This document shows positions 35,932 through 44,395 of a stretch of 64,000 nucleotides of DNA, piece by piece. The stretch comes from JAFCCL01 sp041645325. Lineage in GTDB: Archaea > Iainarchaeota > Iainarchaeia > Iainarchaeales > GCA-2688035. The translations under genes and the position numbers were made by a program. Under the pieces are notes generated by a model that worked only from the letters and a program-made list of their open reading frames with translations, searched no databases and was not told the DNA's origin. Within the stretch, counting starts at the first letter, position 1; each line of letters opens with the position of its first letter. Location of the stretch: contig JBAZQI010000002.1 of assembly GCA_041645325.1 (NCBI GenBank), positions 14,538-78,537 of the forward strand, written 5' to 3'.

Positions 35932-36218
35932 TATTTTTTGCACCCCCAAATTCAATTATAGTATTTCTCCCACAATTGTTTTTTAAAACACTTCGCTTGC
36001 ATCCCCTACATAACAAGCCGCCCCAGCCGGCTGATCTGGGTGCCATAAGCTCGCTTTTGCTCGCTATGGCCCAGGTAAGGAAACCGAATTCTTTGCCAAA
36101 CCCCAGGTTTGCTTTCTCAATAAAGCATGCTTTTTAATTGCCCGGCCATAATAGTTATGCTCCCAACTTTTTTCAGGAATTTTTACCCGACACAAACACA
36201 GCCTAGGGTGGGTTTTTT
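35932..36218. other. Structured gap between sepF and orc1/cdc6, candidate origin region
   Basis: Nothing coding. It begins AT-rich (TATAGTATTT, GTTTTTTAAAACA up to about 35990, including the sepF promoter). Then follow hairpins: CTGGG..CCATA/TATGG..CCCAG (36036-36074) enclosing the direct repeat GCTCGC, and CAAACC/GGTTTG (36097-36111). The last part holds GCATGC and a homopolymer T run before the TTG start of orc1. The gap upstream of cdc6 next to PolD genes is where Pyrococcus has oriC, so it is a candidate origin; no clear ORB box was seen. A small RNA gene is an alternative. Confidence 0.35.
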
Positions 36219-37442
36219 TTGATTGAGCAAAGCTTGCATGAAAACATTTTCCAGAAACAGCTTGAAAAAAACACGGTTTTCACGGACAGAAACACAATAA
36301 CCCCGCACTACACGCCAAGCAATCTCCCATTCAGGGAAAAGCAGATAGAGGAAATCTCGCAATTGCTTTCGGTTGCATTGCACGGCGCAAAGCCGGACAA
36401 TCTTTTCATCTACGGCAAGGTCGGCACAGGCAAGACAGTAACCGTAAACCATGTGCTTTTGCAGTTAAACGATTTCATAGCCCACAATGCCAACAAAAGC
36501 GTTGACTTTGCCTACGTCAACTGCAGGAACCATAACACAAAATACAAGGTTTTGCTCAAGGCGCTTTCAAAATTCTTTCCGGAAGAAGACTTCATAGGAT
36601 ACAGCTCTGCCTTTGTCTACGAAAAAATGCTCAAGCACGCGGAATCCGGAAAGCAGGTGATAATCGTGCTTGATGAAATAGACAAGGTCAAGGACCTTGA
36701 CGAGCTAATCTACGCGCTCACAAGGTCAAACGACGAGCTGCAAAAAGGCGGCATTGCGGTGATAGGAATAAGCAACAACCTTTTCTTCAAGGACAAGCTT
36801 GACGTGAGGACAAAAAGCACGCTGCTGCAGAGGGAAATGGTTTTTCCGCCATACAATGCGGAAGAGCTCAGGGCAATCCTGCAGGCGCGCATTAAAACCG
36901 CGTTCAAGCCAAGTGCGGTTGAGGATAGCGCCATTAACCTTGCCGCCGCAATTGCGGCACAGGAATCAGGGGACGCTAGGGCAGCGGTAATGCTCATGCT
37001 CAGGGCAGGCGAAGAGGCTGACCGCTCCCTGCTAAGGGTTGTGAAAGAAGAACATGTAAGGCTTGCAAGGACGCGCGTTGAAGAAGAGGTTACCTTGAAC
37101 ATGGTGGAAACCCTGCCAAAGCAGCAGCAACTGGTGCTCTACGCCTTGTCCTTGATGACTGCGCAGGGCAAGGGCTATGGAAAGCTCATGGGCGGCAAGG
37201 AAGAAGGCGTCTTTTTTTCAGGCGACGCCTACAGGGAATACGAGCGCATTGCCGCCTCAATGCAGGAACAGGTTGTCTCAAGCCGATGGTTCAGGGAATA
37301 CGTAAACGAGCTTGAAACCTACGGCCTGATTTTGACAACAGCTTCAGGCAAGGGCATAAGAGGCACAACAACGCTGATAAAGCTCGGCTTTGACGCAAAA
37401 AAACTCAAGCAGGCGCTGGAAAAAGAACTGATGTGCGCATAG
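36219..37442 (+). CDS. orc1: Orc1/Cdc6 replication initiator
   Basis: 407 residues. AAA+ initiator that binds origin boxes and loads MCM. Walker A GKVGTGKT is at 66-73, Walker B LDEID at 151-155, sensor 1 region AVIGISNNLFF, and an arginine-rich lid (GDARAAVMLMLRAGEEADRS). The C-terminal winged helix (about 305-400) is recognisable by QQQLVLYALSLMTAQ. The start is TTG, with GGGTGGG about eight bases upstream; no ATG is close. Convergent with the PolD operon. Confidence 0.93.
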   Translation: MIEQSLHENIFQKQLEKNTVFTDRNTITPHYTPSNLPFREKQIEEISQLLSVALHGAKPDNLFIYGKVGTGKTVTVNHVLLQLNDFIAHNANKSVDFAYVNCRNHNTKYKVLLKALSKFFPEEDFIGYSSAFVYEKMLKHAESGKQVIIVLDEIDKVKDLDELIYALTRSNDELQKGGIAVIGISNNLFFKDKLDVRTKSTLLQREMVFPPYNAEELRAILQARIKTAFKPSAVEDSAINLAAAIAAQESGDARAAVMLMLRAGEEADRSLLRVVKEEHVRLARTRVEEEVTLNMVETLPKQQQLVLYALSLMTAQGKGYGKLMGGKEEGVFFSGDAYREYERIAASMQEQVVSSRWFREYVNELETYGLILTTASGKGIRGTTTLIKLGFDAKKLKQALEKELMCA

Positions 37443-37453
37443 TTGATTCTCCC

Positions 37454-40400
37454 CTAAACAAATTCAGCCAGCTTTTTTTGCTCCGGCTGCTCGTTTTTGA
37501 ACACGCTGTTTATTTCCTGGTCTATCAAATCGAGCCTTTGCCTTAAGTATGCGCTCAGGTCGAATTCCCTTGCCAAGTTTTTTGCAATCTCAAGGTATTT
37601 TCGAACGCCGCCCTCGTTTACCGTGAGGATGATTTTTTCCTGCGCGCACTTTGGGCATTTTCCATCAAGGGGAATGCGCCTGATTTTTGCGTTGCAGTTC
37701 GTGCACCTGAATTTTTGCCTGCTGAACGCCCTTGTGTTGCCGATGATGTCAGGCAAAAGGTGCGTCACCATCACCCTTTCCAGGGCATCCTTGCTGTCCA
37801 CAGCCCTTATTTTCCCCTGCAGCTTTGCCTGTGCCCTGATTTTTTCCTCCATTGTATTCAACTGCACATACCTTGAAGTTGTGGGGCCTGCGTCAAACTG
37901 CGTTGTCTCATGTGAATAGCCAAAACCAGAGTACTGCCCTTCTTTTCCCACAATGTGCTCTATCCTTCTGATGCCTTCAACGTCCGCAGGCGCCATTTTT
38001 TGCGCGTTCTCGTACAATTCAAGAGGGTAATCCCAGTTTGTTTCCATGTCATAGCATTCGTTGTCTATTTCCGTCGGCTTTAATGCAACTGTAAAGACAA
38101 GCGATGCGTCCATTCTGCCGCCCCTGCTTCCCGGAAGATAGCTGTGGGAAAAGTTCAGGATGTTGTCCATAAGGAGCATGAGGCTGTCCTGGTCCCCGTC
38201 AACATTCCTTCTTTTTGTCTGATGGAAATAAGGGTGGGCAAAGCACGCCCTTGCTTTTGTGAAACCAATGAGCCTGCCAACAATCGCGGCAGAGGTGTGC
38301 GGCGCCAGGCCAAGCAAGAGCTGGCCGACAAGGTCCTCTTTTTTCTGCGCGTTGAAATACGGCCCAAGCTTGTAAAACCTTGCAAGCAACTCATCAACGA
38401 ATTTTGAGACCTTCACAAAAAAGTCCCCCGCTGTGTCGTTTATCACAATGTCCTGCGGGAACAGCTCAACAACCTGGCCTGCGTCAACAAGTTCTTTCCC
38501 AAAAGTGTCCTTTTCATAGCCAAGCTCTCTTGCCTTTTCAACGCTTAATCCGATTTCTTTCGGCTTGAAGTGCGTCAATGGCGCGTCAATCGCCTCGTAC
38601 CTTATTGTTGCGTCCCTGAAAACATGCAAATCATATTTTGCCCTGAGTATCCCTTTTTCCAGGGGCTCTGCCGACTTGCCTGTGTTAATCATTCCCTTTA
38701 CGCCCTTAACAATATCCGGAATTCTCACCCCGAGGTTTTCGGCCGCCTGCCTCATTGTTTCCTGCAAATCAATGCTTCTCTTGCTGAACGCCTCTGTTTC
38801 GAAACCGCACTTGCCGCATTTTTTTTCCTTGGTAAGGGCGCCGCAGTTCGGGCACATGCTTGTTTTTTCCGTTCGCTCATTGCATTTCCTGCAGTAAGGC
38901 TGTTCCCTTATTGCGCCGCACTTTGGGCAGCTGTAAAGCGCAATCTCAACAATGACAGAGCCCTCTTTTCCCTCGCCGGTGCCCGCCATTGCCTTGTTTA
39001 TTGACCTGATGTTTCCTCCCGCCGCGCCTATCGGAAAAAGCATATGCGGGCTGCCCGCCATTTTCCTCGGCTTGCTTGCCTCAGGCCTTCCCATCCTTGC
39101 CCCAATCCAGGTTCCGGCCTTGTCCCTTATCTGCATGCCTGATGCAAGGTTCAGCGCAGAAATGACATCTTCGGCCTTTTCAACCGCCTCTTCAAGCCTT
39201 CCAATGCCATTGCCAAGCCCAAGGGTTTTTTTCACGGCATTGAACATTCCCTCTTCAATAAAAATTTTTCCCTCTTTTACCTCGTGGCACAGGCCTATTT
39301 TTTCCAAAAGACCTTTTCCAGCATCGTCTTTCTCAAGCGCAATTGCATTCCCTTCCTTTTCGCCTTTTTCCAAAAACCTTGCAAGTAGCAAAAGCTCTTT
39401 TTTTTCAACGCCCTTGTAATAACAAAGCGCATTTGGATGCAATGGCAAATTGTATTTTTCCGCAAGCTCAATCGCCTGTTCCGGCGCAACATTCAAGGGC
39501 TCTTTCAAAATTTTTTCAATTTCTTTTGCCTTTTCCCCAAGCTGCCTTTCGGCTTCCTTTGCCCACCATTCCTCACAATAGCCGGCAGGCACAAGGGGAT
39601 GCGCGCTGTACCTGAAATCGCCGATGCTTATCAGCAAATCCCCGAGGAAAAGTATTTCTTCAACCCTCGGCTTTATTTTAATGGCCTCTTCCAGCGTGTT
39701 TACCTTCACAACACTGCCGCTGAAAAGTTTCACAATAGGGCCCTCAATGCTGTCAACAGGCGCCATTTCCGCGGCCTTCCCGGGCCTTTCAACCTTCATC
39801 TGCGTGGCATTTGCAATAAATCCATCAAGAATGTGCATGGTAGCAGGATGTATGCCCTTGCCCATTATTCCCGTGTTCCTTGCCCTGCCATACCTCAGCC
39901 TGAAGCCCCCGAACCTCATGGGATAGGCAAGAATAGGCCTGCCTGCGGCAGCCCCAATCAAAAACTTTTCATTTGGCCTGAGCTTTTTGTCGCCTGAATC
40001 AACCTTGCCGACCTTTATTATGTCCTCAAGCCAGTTCCACTCAAGGCCGAGCTTTTTTGAAAATCGCAAAATCTTTGCCGCTTTTAATGCAACGCCTTCG
40101 CTTAGCACAAGGCACATTCCCCCCCTTACCCTGTTGTTTGGAATCCTTGGCAAATCCCTGTTCACAGAAACCTCGCGTTCCTCGGTCGGCTCGCCGTTGA
40201 TGCACACATTGCAGTTCCTCACAATCTTCCTTACCTCGTCGTCTGTGGGCTTGTACTGCCTTGTAACAATCTCGTCGTAAATCTGGCATTCCTCAACATA
40301 CCTTTCAACCTCGTCATCGGTTGGCTTGTACTTGTCAAGCTCAAGAAGCTTTCTTGCGTAATCCCCAAGAATGAGCGGCAAAACCTGGCTTGTTCCGCCG

Positions 40401-40873
40401 GCCGCCCTGATAGGCCCTGCATAGTAAATGTCAATGAACCTGCTTCCATCAGGATTCCTGTTTATTTCAACCTTTGGCACGCCATCCAGCGGCGCGACAA
40501 CAACGCCTTCGGTGTTCAAAACCAAAGCAGTCTTAATCGCCTGCTCAACCCTTTTTCCCTCATCCTCTATCTTGCACCATTCCTGCTCGATGATTTCGCG
40601 GAAAAGCTGAAAAATGGCTTCAAGCCTGTCCCCCTTTTTTTCCTCAAAAACTTCCCTGTACCTTTTCGCTATCCCGACAGGCCCTATGATTGTTTCTGTC
40701 CTGTCCGCAAGGTCTGCCACCGGCTTTGACTCTATAGCCGTGCTTAAATCAAAGCCTTTTTCCTTTGCCTTTTCGGCAACCGAAAGCTGTTTTTCAACCT
40801 CGGCAATAATGCCCTGATAATATTTTTTTATCGCAGGCGTTCCCTCAACCTCTATCTCAAGCTTCATGCCCAT
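37454..40873 (-). CDS. polC: DNA polymerase II (PolD) large subunit DP2
   Basis: About 1139 residues from MGMKLEIEVE (the next Met, two codons on, is equally possible; GGGGAAGGGA precedes both). Catalytic subunit of the archaeal replicative polymerase. Visible: the N-terminal domain, ELD-rich core, zinc fingers in CPKCGAIREQPYCRKC and CPNCGALTKEKKCGKCG, the catalytic Asp motif NVDGDQDS near residue 930-940, GSRGGRMDASL, and a C-terminal zinc motif CTNCNAKIRRIPLDGKCPKC. The C-terminus ends in a PIP-like QPEQKKLAEFV. No intein interrupts the catalytic motif, unlike many archaeal DP2 genes. Convergent with orc1. Confidence 0.95.
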   Translation of the reverse strand: MGMKLEIEVEGTPAIKKYYQGIIAEVEKQLSVAEKAKEKGFDLSTAIESKPVADLADRTETIIGPVGIAKRYREVFEEKKGDRLEAIFQLFREIIEQEWCKIEDEGKRVEQAIKTALVLNTEGVVVAPLDGVPKVEINRNPDGSRFIDIYYAGPIRAAGGTSQVLPLILGDYARKLLELDKYKPTDDEVERYVEECQIYDEIVTRQYKPTDDEVRKIVRNCNVCINGEPTEEREVSVNRDLPRIPNNRVRGGMCLVLSEGVALKAAKILRFSKKLGLEWNWLEDIIKVGKVDSGDKKLRPNEKFLIGAAAGRPILAYPMRFGGFRLRYGRARNTGIMGKGIHPATMHILDGFIANATQMKVERPGKAAEMAPVDSIEGPIVKLFSGSVVKVNTLEEAIKIKPRVEEILFLGDLLISIGDFRYSAHPLVPAGYCEEWWAKEAERQLGEKAKEIEKILKEPLNVAPEQAIELAEKYNLPLHPNALCYYKGVEKKELLLLARFLEKGEKEGNAIALEKDDAGKGLLEKIGLCHEVKEGKIFIEEGMFNAVKKTLGLGNGIGRLEEAVEKAEDVISALNLASGMQIRDKAGTWIGARMGRPEASKPRKMAGSPHMLFPIGAAGGNIRSINKAMAGTGEGKEGSVIVEIALYSCPKCGAIREQPYCRKCNERTEKTSMCPNCGALTKEKKCGKCGFETEAFSKRSIDLQETMRQAAENLGVRIPDIVKGVKGMINTGKSAEPLEKGILRAKYDLHVFRDATIRYEAIDAPLTHFKPKEIGLSVEKARELGYEKDTFGKELVDAGQVVELFPQDIVINDTAGDFFVKVSKFVDELLARFYKLGPYFNAQKKEDLVGQLLLGLAPHTSAAIVGRLIGFTKARACFAHPYFHQTKRRNVDGDQDSLMLLMDNILNFSHSYLPGSRGGRMDASLVFTVALKPTEIDNECYDMETNWDYPLELYENAQKMAPADVEGIRRIEHIVGKEGQYSGFGYSHETTQFDAGPTTSRYVQLNTMEEKIRAQAKLQGKIRAVDSKDALERVMVTHLLPDIIGNTRAFSRQKFRCTNCNAKIRRIPLDGKCPKCAQEKIILTVNEGGVRKYLEIAKNLAREFDLSAYLRQRLDLIDQEINSVFKNEQPEQKKLAEFV

Positions 40874-40925
40874 TCCCTTCCCCTGTTTGCCCAGGCATTT
40901 CCCGCTTCCATCCCTGGCTTCATTT

Positions 40926-42437
40926 TCATTCCTCTTTTTCCACAAAATAATTCTCGCTGATTTTTCCCGTTTTCATGTCATAAATTGGCACGATTCCCGG
41001 CGTGGGAACATGACCGAGCTTTACCTGGTAATCTGTCCTTGCCTGCCAGGTTCCAGAGTTTATCACTGTTGTGCCCCTGTAGCTTCCATAGGCATTGTGG
41101 TGCATGTCGCCAATGTAAACAAGGTCAGGCTCCTCCTTTATCACAAGAAAGTCCTCTTTTTCAGGCACGTAAGGCTGTTTCATCCCATATGTTGACATAA
41201 GGTCCCTTTTTTTCAGGGCCTCAATCATCGCCTGCTCCGGATGCGCGCTGTTCAGGAAGCTCACGCTTCCTATCAGGTCATGCAATGCGCCTCCGTGGTA
41301 AAGCATTATTTTCAGGCCCTCTATTTCAACCCAGCCAGGGCTTCCCACAAAATGAATGTTGCCTTTTTCGTAAAGGCTTTTCACAAATTCCTTTGGGATT
41401 GCTGGCTGCGGGTCTGCCCATCTCACGGCATCGTGCTGCCCCGGGATAATCACAACCTCAATGTATTCAGGAACCTGCTCTATCAGCCTGCTGAATTCCT
41501 CATACTGCTTGTAGATGTCCTTTATTGTGAGCTCAACAAACTGGTTTGGGTAAATGCCAACGCCGTCAACATTGTCGCCTGTTATTATCAGGTATTTTAT
41601 CCTGCCGACCTTTTCCTGTTCCCTTGTTCCGCCTTCTTTTCCATTGAGCCAGCTCAGGAAACTGTTGCACTCTTTTTCAAGAAACAGCCTGCTTCCGATG
41701 TGAAAATCGCTCGTGGACGCAATCACAAAGTCCGTGTCAACAAGCTTCTGCGGCCTCAATGGCAAATCAGGCCAGAAGATTTCCTTGATTATTACAAGGT
41801 CATCATTCCATTTCACCGCCTTGACGGCTATAACACTGTCGACAAGAACGCGCTCCGCCAGCCCCTCGGTTTCCTTGTCGCCCTTAATGAACAGGGCAAT
41901 GCACTTTGCCTCAAGGTCCTCAAGCTCTATTGCAACATGGCCTTTTTTCGTGACCCATTTCCTCAAAACCATTCCTATTACGTCAACCTTTTCGTTTTTT
42001 ACAGCCGCCTTCAGCCTCTTTATGGGCCTTGGGCTCAGGCCCTGCCTTCTCTTCAGCATCTGGGACAAAAGCTCGTACTTGCGCCTGAAGTAATCCAAAA
42101 AATCCTTGACCTTGCCCTCGCTGTTGCTCTGGCCAGTGACGTCATTTTTTGAAAGAACCCTTATTTTGGCATCATATTCTTTTGCCGCAGGCTTGAAGGA
42201 AGCGCCCTGCACCACGGCCTCTTGCTGCGGAACATCATCAAGCTTTGTCTTCAGGAGCTTTTTTTCCACGTCCTCCCTGTTTATGAAGACAATGCCCTCT
42301 TCAAGCAACTTGTCGACGATTTCGCGGAAGTTTTCCTGCCCTGCCAGCAGCTCAACAGCCTTTTCGTCAACAAAGGCGTCTTTCCCGCCGGCATAGCCGA
42401 TGATTTCGCTTTTCCTTTTTTCAGCCAGCACCTGCAC
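40926..42437 (-). CDS. polB: DNA polymerase II (PolD) small subunit DP1, 3'-5' exonuclease
   Basis: 503 residues. MRE11-like phosphodiesterase subunit that proofreads for DP2. The phosphoesterase motifs are in order and complete: ASTSDFHIGS, TGDNVDGVG, IIPGQHDAV, MLYHGGALHD and YIGDMHHNAYG. An OB-fold precedes them (VDVIGMVLRKWVTKKGHVAI). Followed after about 50 bases by DP2 and preceded by a UPF0147 gene five bases away, so the order UPF0147-DP1-DP2 forms one operon. Confidence 0.95.
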   Translation of the reverse strand: MQVLAEKRKSEIIGYAGGKDAFVDEKAVELLAGQENFREIVDKLLEEGIVFINREDVEKKLLKTKLDDVPQQEAVVQGASFKPAAKEYDAKIRVLSKNDVTGQSNSEGKVKDFLDYFRRKYELLSQMLKRRQGLSPRPIKRLKAAVKNEKVDVIGMVLRKWVTKKGHVAIELEDLEAKCIALFIKGDKETEGLAERVLVDSVIAVKAVKWNDDLVIIKEIFWPDLPLRPQKLVDTDFVIASTSDFHIGSRLFLEKECNSFLSWLNGKEGGTREQEKVGRIKYLIITGDNVDGVGIYPNQFVELTIKDIYKQYEEFSRLIEQVPEYIEVVIIPGQHDAVRWADPQPAIPKEFVKSLYEKGNIHFVGSPGWVEIEGLKIMLYHGGALHDLIGSVSFLNSAHPEQAMIEALKKRDLMSTYGMKQPYVPEKEDFLVIKEEPDLVYIGDMHHNAYGSYRGTTVINSGTWQARTDYQVKLGHVPTPGIVPIYDMKTGKISENYFVEKEE

Positions 42438-42442
42438 CCTGA

Positions 42443-42718
42443 CTACTCCTTTATTTTTTCCTTAATGGATTCCATTCGGCTGATTATTTCCCAAATGTCG
42501 GTCCTTGTGTGGTCAGGTATGTTCAGGTCCTTGCTAATGTCATCCATCAGGTAAACAGCGGTGCACAAATCCTCAATCTTGGGCTTGCTGCCAGAAACCT
42601 TTTTCACGGCTTCCTCAACAATGCCCCTTATGTTCCTTGGCACGCTGTAATCCAAAGCAACTTCCTGCATAAGCTCAAGCAATTCCTTGAGCTCTTTCTT
42701 TACGTCTTCCATGGCCAT
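42443..42718 (-). CDS. UPF0147 family protein
   Basis: 91 residues. An archaeal family of small all-helical proteins of unknown function. The signature YSVPRNIRGIVEEAVKKV and LNIPDHTRTDIWEIISRME are both present. It begins the PolD operon: the DP1 ATG follows its stop by five bases, suggesting a link to replication. GGGGGAATGGCC before the ATG supplies a purine-rich SD; a Met two codons later is possible. AT-rich promoter candidates lie at about 42748-42760 and 42808-42818. Confidence 0.88.
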   Translation of the reverse strand: MAMEDVKKELKELLELMQEVALDYSVPRNIRGIVEEAVKKVSGSKPKIEDLCTAVYLMDDISKDLNIPDHTRTDIWEIISRMESIKEKIKE

Positions 42719-42892
42719 TCCCCCAAATCAGCACCAAATGGAAAAGTCAATTAAAATCCACTTGGCTTGCTTTAAGCCAAAAAAACAGTGCTGGGAAAAA
42801 GATTTAAAGGAAACCTTATCCATTCAAAGCCACGGCAAAAGGAACCAGGGCTAAAAGGCGCACGATTTCCAAAAACAGTCTTGTGTTAGACC

Positions 42893-42910
42893 AGCCCTGT
42901 TTGCAGGGCT
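42893..42910. other. Short perfect hairpin upstream of the RelBE-type module
   Basis: AGCCCTG TTTG CAGGGCT forms a 7-bp stem with a four-base loop. It could be a terminator of leftover transcription or part of TA control. Confidence 0.4.
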
Positions 42911-42920
42911 GTTTCGTAAT

Positions 42921-42957
42921 TATAACAAAAGATAGCTTTTTATTATTTTTTGTTATA
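42921..42957. promoter_or_regulatory. Inverted repeat over the RelBE-type promoter, candidate autoregulatory operator
   Basis: TATAACAAAA (42921-42930) and TTTTGTTATA (42948-42957) are perfect 10-bp inverted copies 17 bases apart. The right arm overlaps the TATA-like TTATATA some 23 bases before the antitoxin ATG. Antitoxins of this type normally repress their own promoter through such sites. Confidence 0.55.
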
Positions 42958-42977
42958 TACTGTTTTTGGTGATTGAT

Positions 42978-43220
42978 ATGGTTCAGGCTATTGTGACTTT
43001 TGATGAGCACCAGGACAGGGTTTTGACTATTGTAAAGGGCAAATATGGTTTGAAGAATAAGGCCCAGGCTGTTAATCTGATTGTTGAGCAGTATGAGAAA
43101 AACCTTTTGGAGCCTGAATTGAGGCCCGAGTATAAGGAGGACTTGTTGAAGATTGACAAAGGCAAGTTCAGGCCTTTTTCCAGTGTTGAAGCGTTGAGAA
43201 GGGAACTTGAGCATGCTTGA
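42978..43220 (+). CDS. Antitoxin of a RelBE-type module
   Basis: 80 residues from the ATG giving MVQAIVTFDEHQDRVLTIVK; GGTGATT lies four bases upstream, deciding this start over alternative TTG/GTG codons. The N-terminal half resembles a ribbon-helix-helix domain (strand QAIVTF, helix DEHQDRVLTIVKGKYGL, helix KNKAQAVNLIVEQYEK), and the C-terminus is extended and charged (KIDKGKFRPFSSVEALRREL), the arrangement of toxin-wrapping antitoxins. It overlaps the toxin gene by eight bases. Confidence 0.78.
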   Translation: MVQAIVTFDEHQDRVLTIVKGKYGLKNKAQAVNLIVEQYEKNLLEPELRPEYKEDLLKIDKGKFRPFSSVEALRRELEHA

Positions 43221-43485
43221 CTTTGAAATCAGCGAAAAATTGCAGCGCGTTTTTAAAAAGCTGAGGAAAAAAGACAAGGCCAGGCTTGAAATAGCCCTGA
43301 AAAAGATTGATGAAATCTGTTCAGGCCAAGACATTGAGCATTACAAGAACCTTGCGTACGATTTAAAGGAATTCAAGCGGGTCCACATTGACTCGCATTT
43401 TGTTTTGATATTCAAATTTGACAAAAAGGCCGGCAAAATAAAATTTGAAGACCTGCAGCACCACGACACAATCTACAAAAGATAA
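43213..43485 (+). CDS. RelE-family mRNA interferase toxin
   Basis: 90 residues. A ribosome-dependent or free mRNA endonuclease by family. Pattern: two N-terminal helices (ISEKLQRVFKKLRKKDKARLE), LAYDLKEFKRVHI, then the strands DSHFVLIFKFDKKAGKIKFE and the end LQHHDTIYKR, with the basic residues typical of RelE active sites. Start taken at the ATG inside the antitoxin end (ATGCTTGA), typical TA coupling. Confidence 0.82.
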   Translation: MLDFEISEKLQRVFKKLRKKDKARLEIALKKIDEICSGQDIEHYKNLAYDLKEFKRVHIDSHFVLIFKFDKKAGKIKFEDLQHHDTIYKR

Positions 43486-43738
43486 GAGCGCCTCTCCCAA
43501 GCGATTTAAATCTGTTGTGTTTGGGCAGTAAAAAATATGTTATTCCGGTATATTTTGCCATAATAGAAACCTATCCAAATGGCATTATTTGATTTTTTTG
43601 GGCAGTAAATAATGCCTGTTTTTTAAGGGATTTCGGCAGTAAAAACAAAAGCGTCCTGCAATTATTTGTTTTCCTTTTTGTTTGAACTGGCGGATATTTC
43701 TCCAAAGAATTATTCATTTATTATGATAGTGCCCTTTA
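43486..43738. repeat. AT-rich gap with three GGCAGTAAA repeats
   Basis: GGCAGTAAA occurs at 43524-43532, 43601-43609 and 43635-43643, same orientation, 77 and 34 bases apart, the first two in the wider context TTGGGCAGTAAA. No gene. A TTTAATG stretch just before 43739 may serve as promoter of the next gene. Confidence 0.5.
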
Positions 43739-43747
43739 ATGTACTTT

Positions 43748-44203
43748 ATGAAACGACCAACCGGCAGACCTCGACGTTTTATGGGCCTAATTATGGGGCG
43801 AAAGGGGCCGTCTGAAGCAGAAACCAACCGTATCCTAACAGAAATCTACCCTAGCCCTTTTCAGAGTGATTTAAGTAAAATGCGGCGAATTAGTGAAGAG
43901 TTGCAGTGGCAAAAAGGTTTAAGGGGCGACCCGAGTGTGCATTCTGCTCGTTGGGACCAGGAAGTGGAATATATTGAATTATGTTTGAAGCGCGGTGTTT
44001 GCATTGTATGGCCCAGAGACAAAGGATTAGAAAATGATGTAGCTGAATTAACGCCTAAACGACGAGAATTATTTCGCAAAAGACTGCAGCAACTCAAGAA
44101 CAAAATTAATCGTCAGCTTGCCCGTGAGGCGAAAGCGCGTAGAAAAACACCCCGCTCGCCCCAATATTTGTTAAAAAGCCGATTCAAAAAATCTAAAAGA
44201 TAA
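43748..44203 (+). CDS. Basic orphan protein of atypical codon use (about 151 aa)
   Basis: Begins MKRPTGRPRRFMGLIMGRKG (an in-frame ATG three codons earlier at 43739 is possible). It is highly basic at both ends, with an AT-hook-like TGRPRR at the start and RKTPRSPQYLLKSRFKKSKR at the end; the middle is helical (DQEVEYIELCLKRGVCIVWP). Arginine is often CGA/CGT and leucine TTA, whereas neighbouring genes favour AGG/CGC and CTT/CTG, so recent acquisition is plausible. It neighbours a TA module. No family recognised. The following 190 bases to 44395 hold no gene. Confidence 0.6.
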   Translation: MKRPTGRPRRFMGLIMGRKGPSEAETNRILTEIYPSPFQSDLSKMRRISEELQWQKGLRGDPSVHSARWDQEVEYIELCLKRGVCIVWPRDKGLENDVAELTPKRRELFRKRLQQLKNKINRQLAREAKARRKTPRSPQYLLKSRFKKSKR

Positions 44204-44395
44204 TGCCTCTTTTTTTTGCCTTCGTGACGCTGGTCAGCGCAATTTTCACTCTCTTATGCCGGCTGGTTTGTATTTGCTGTATCAGGGGGCATTACTCCTT
44301 GTAGCACATGCAAGAGTGTAAATTTTCGTTCTTTTCCTTTCCTTCCGCCTCTTGAGCAAGGATATGACTCCTTCAACAAAGGGCATTGCCTACTA

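Noticed and set aside
37454..40873. Intein in the DP2 gene
   Set aside because: The catalytic NVDGDQDS region is uninterrupted and the total length is normal for the family.
41241..42152. 303-codon plus-strand frame
   Set aside because: Antisense to DP1, whose motifs are all intact.
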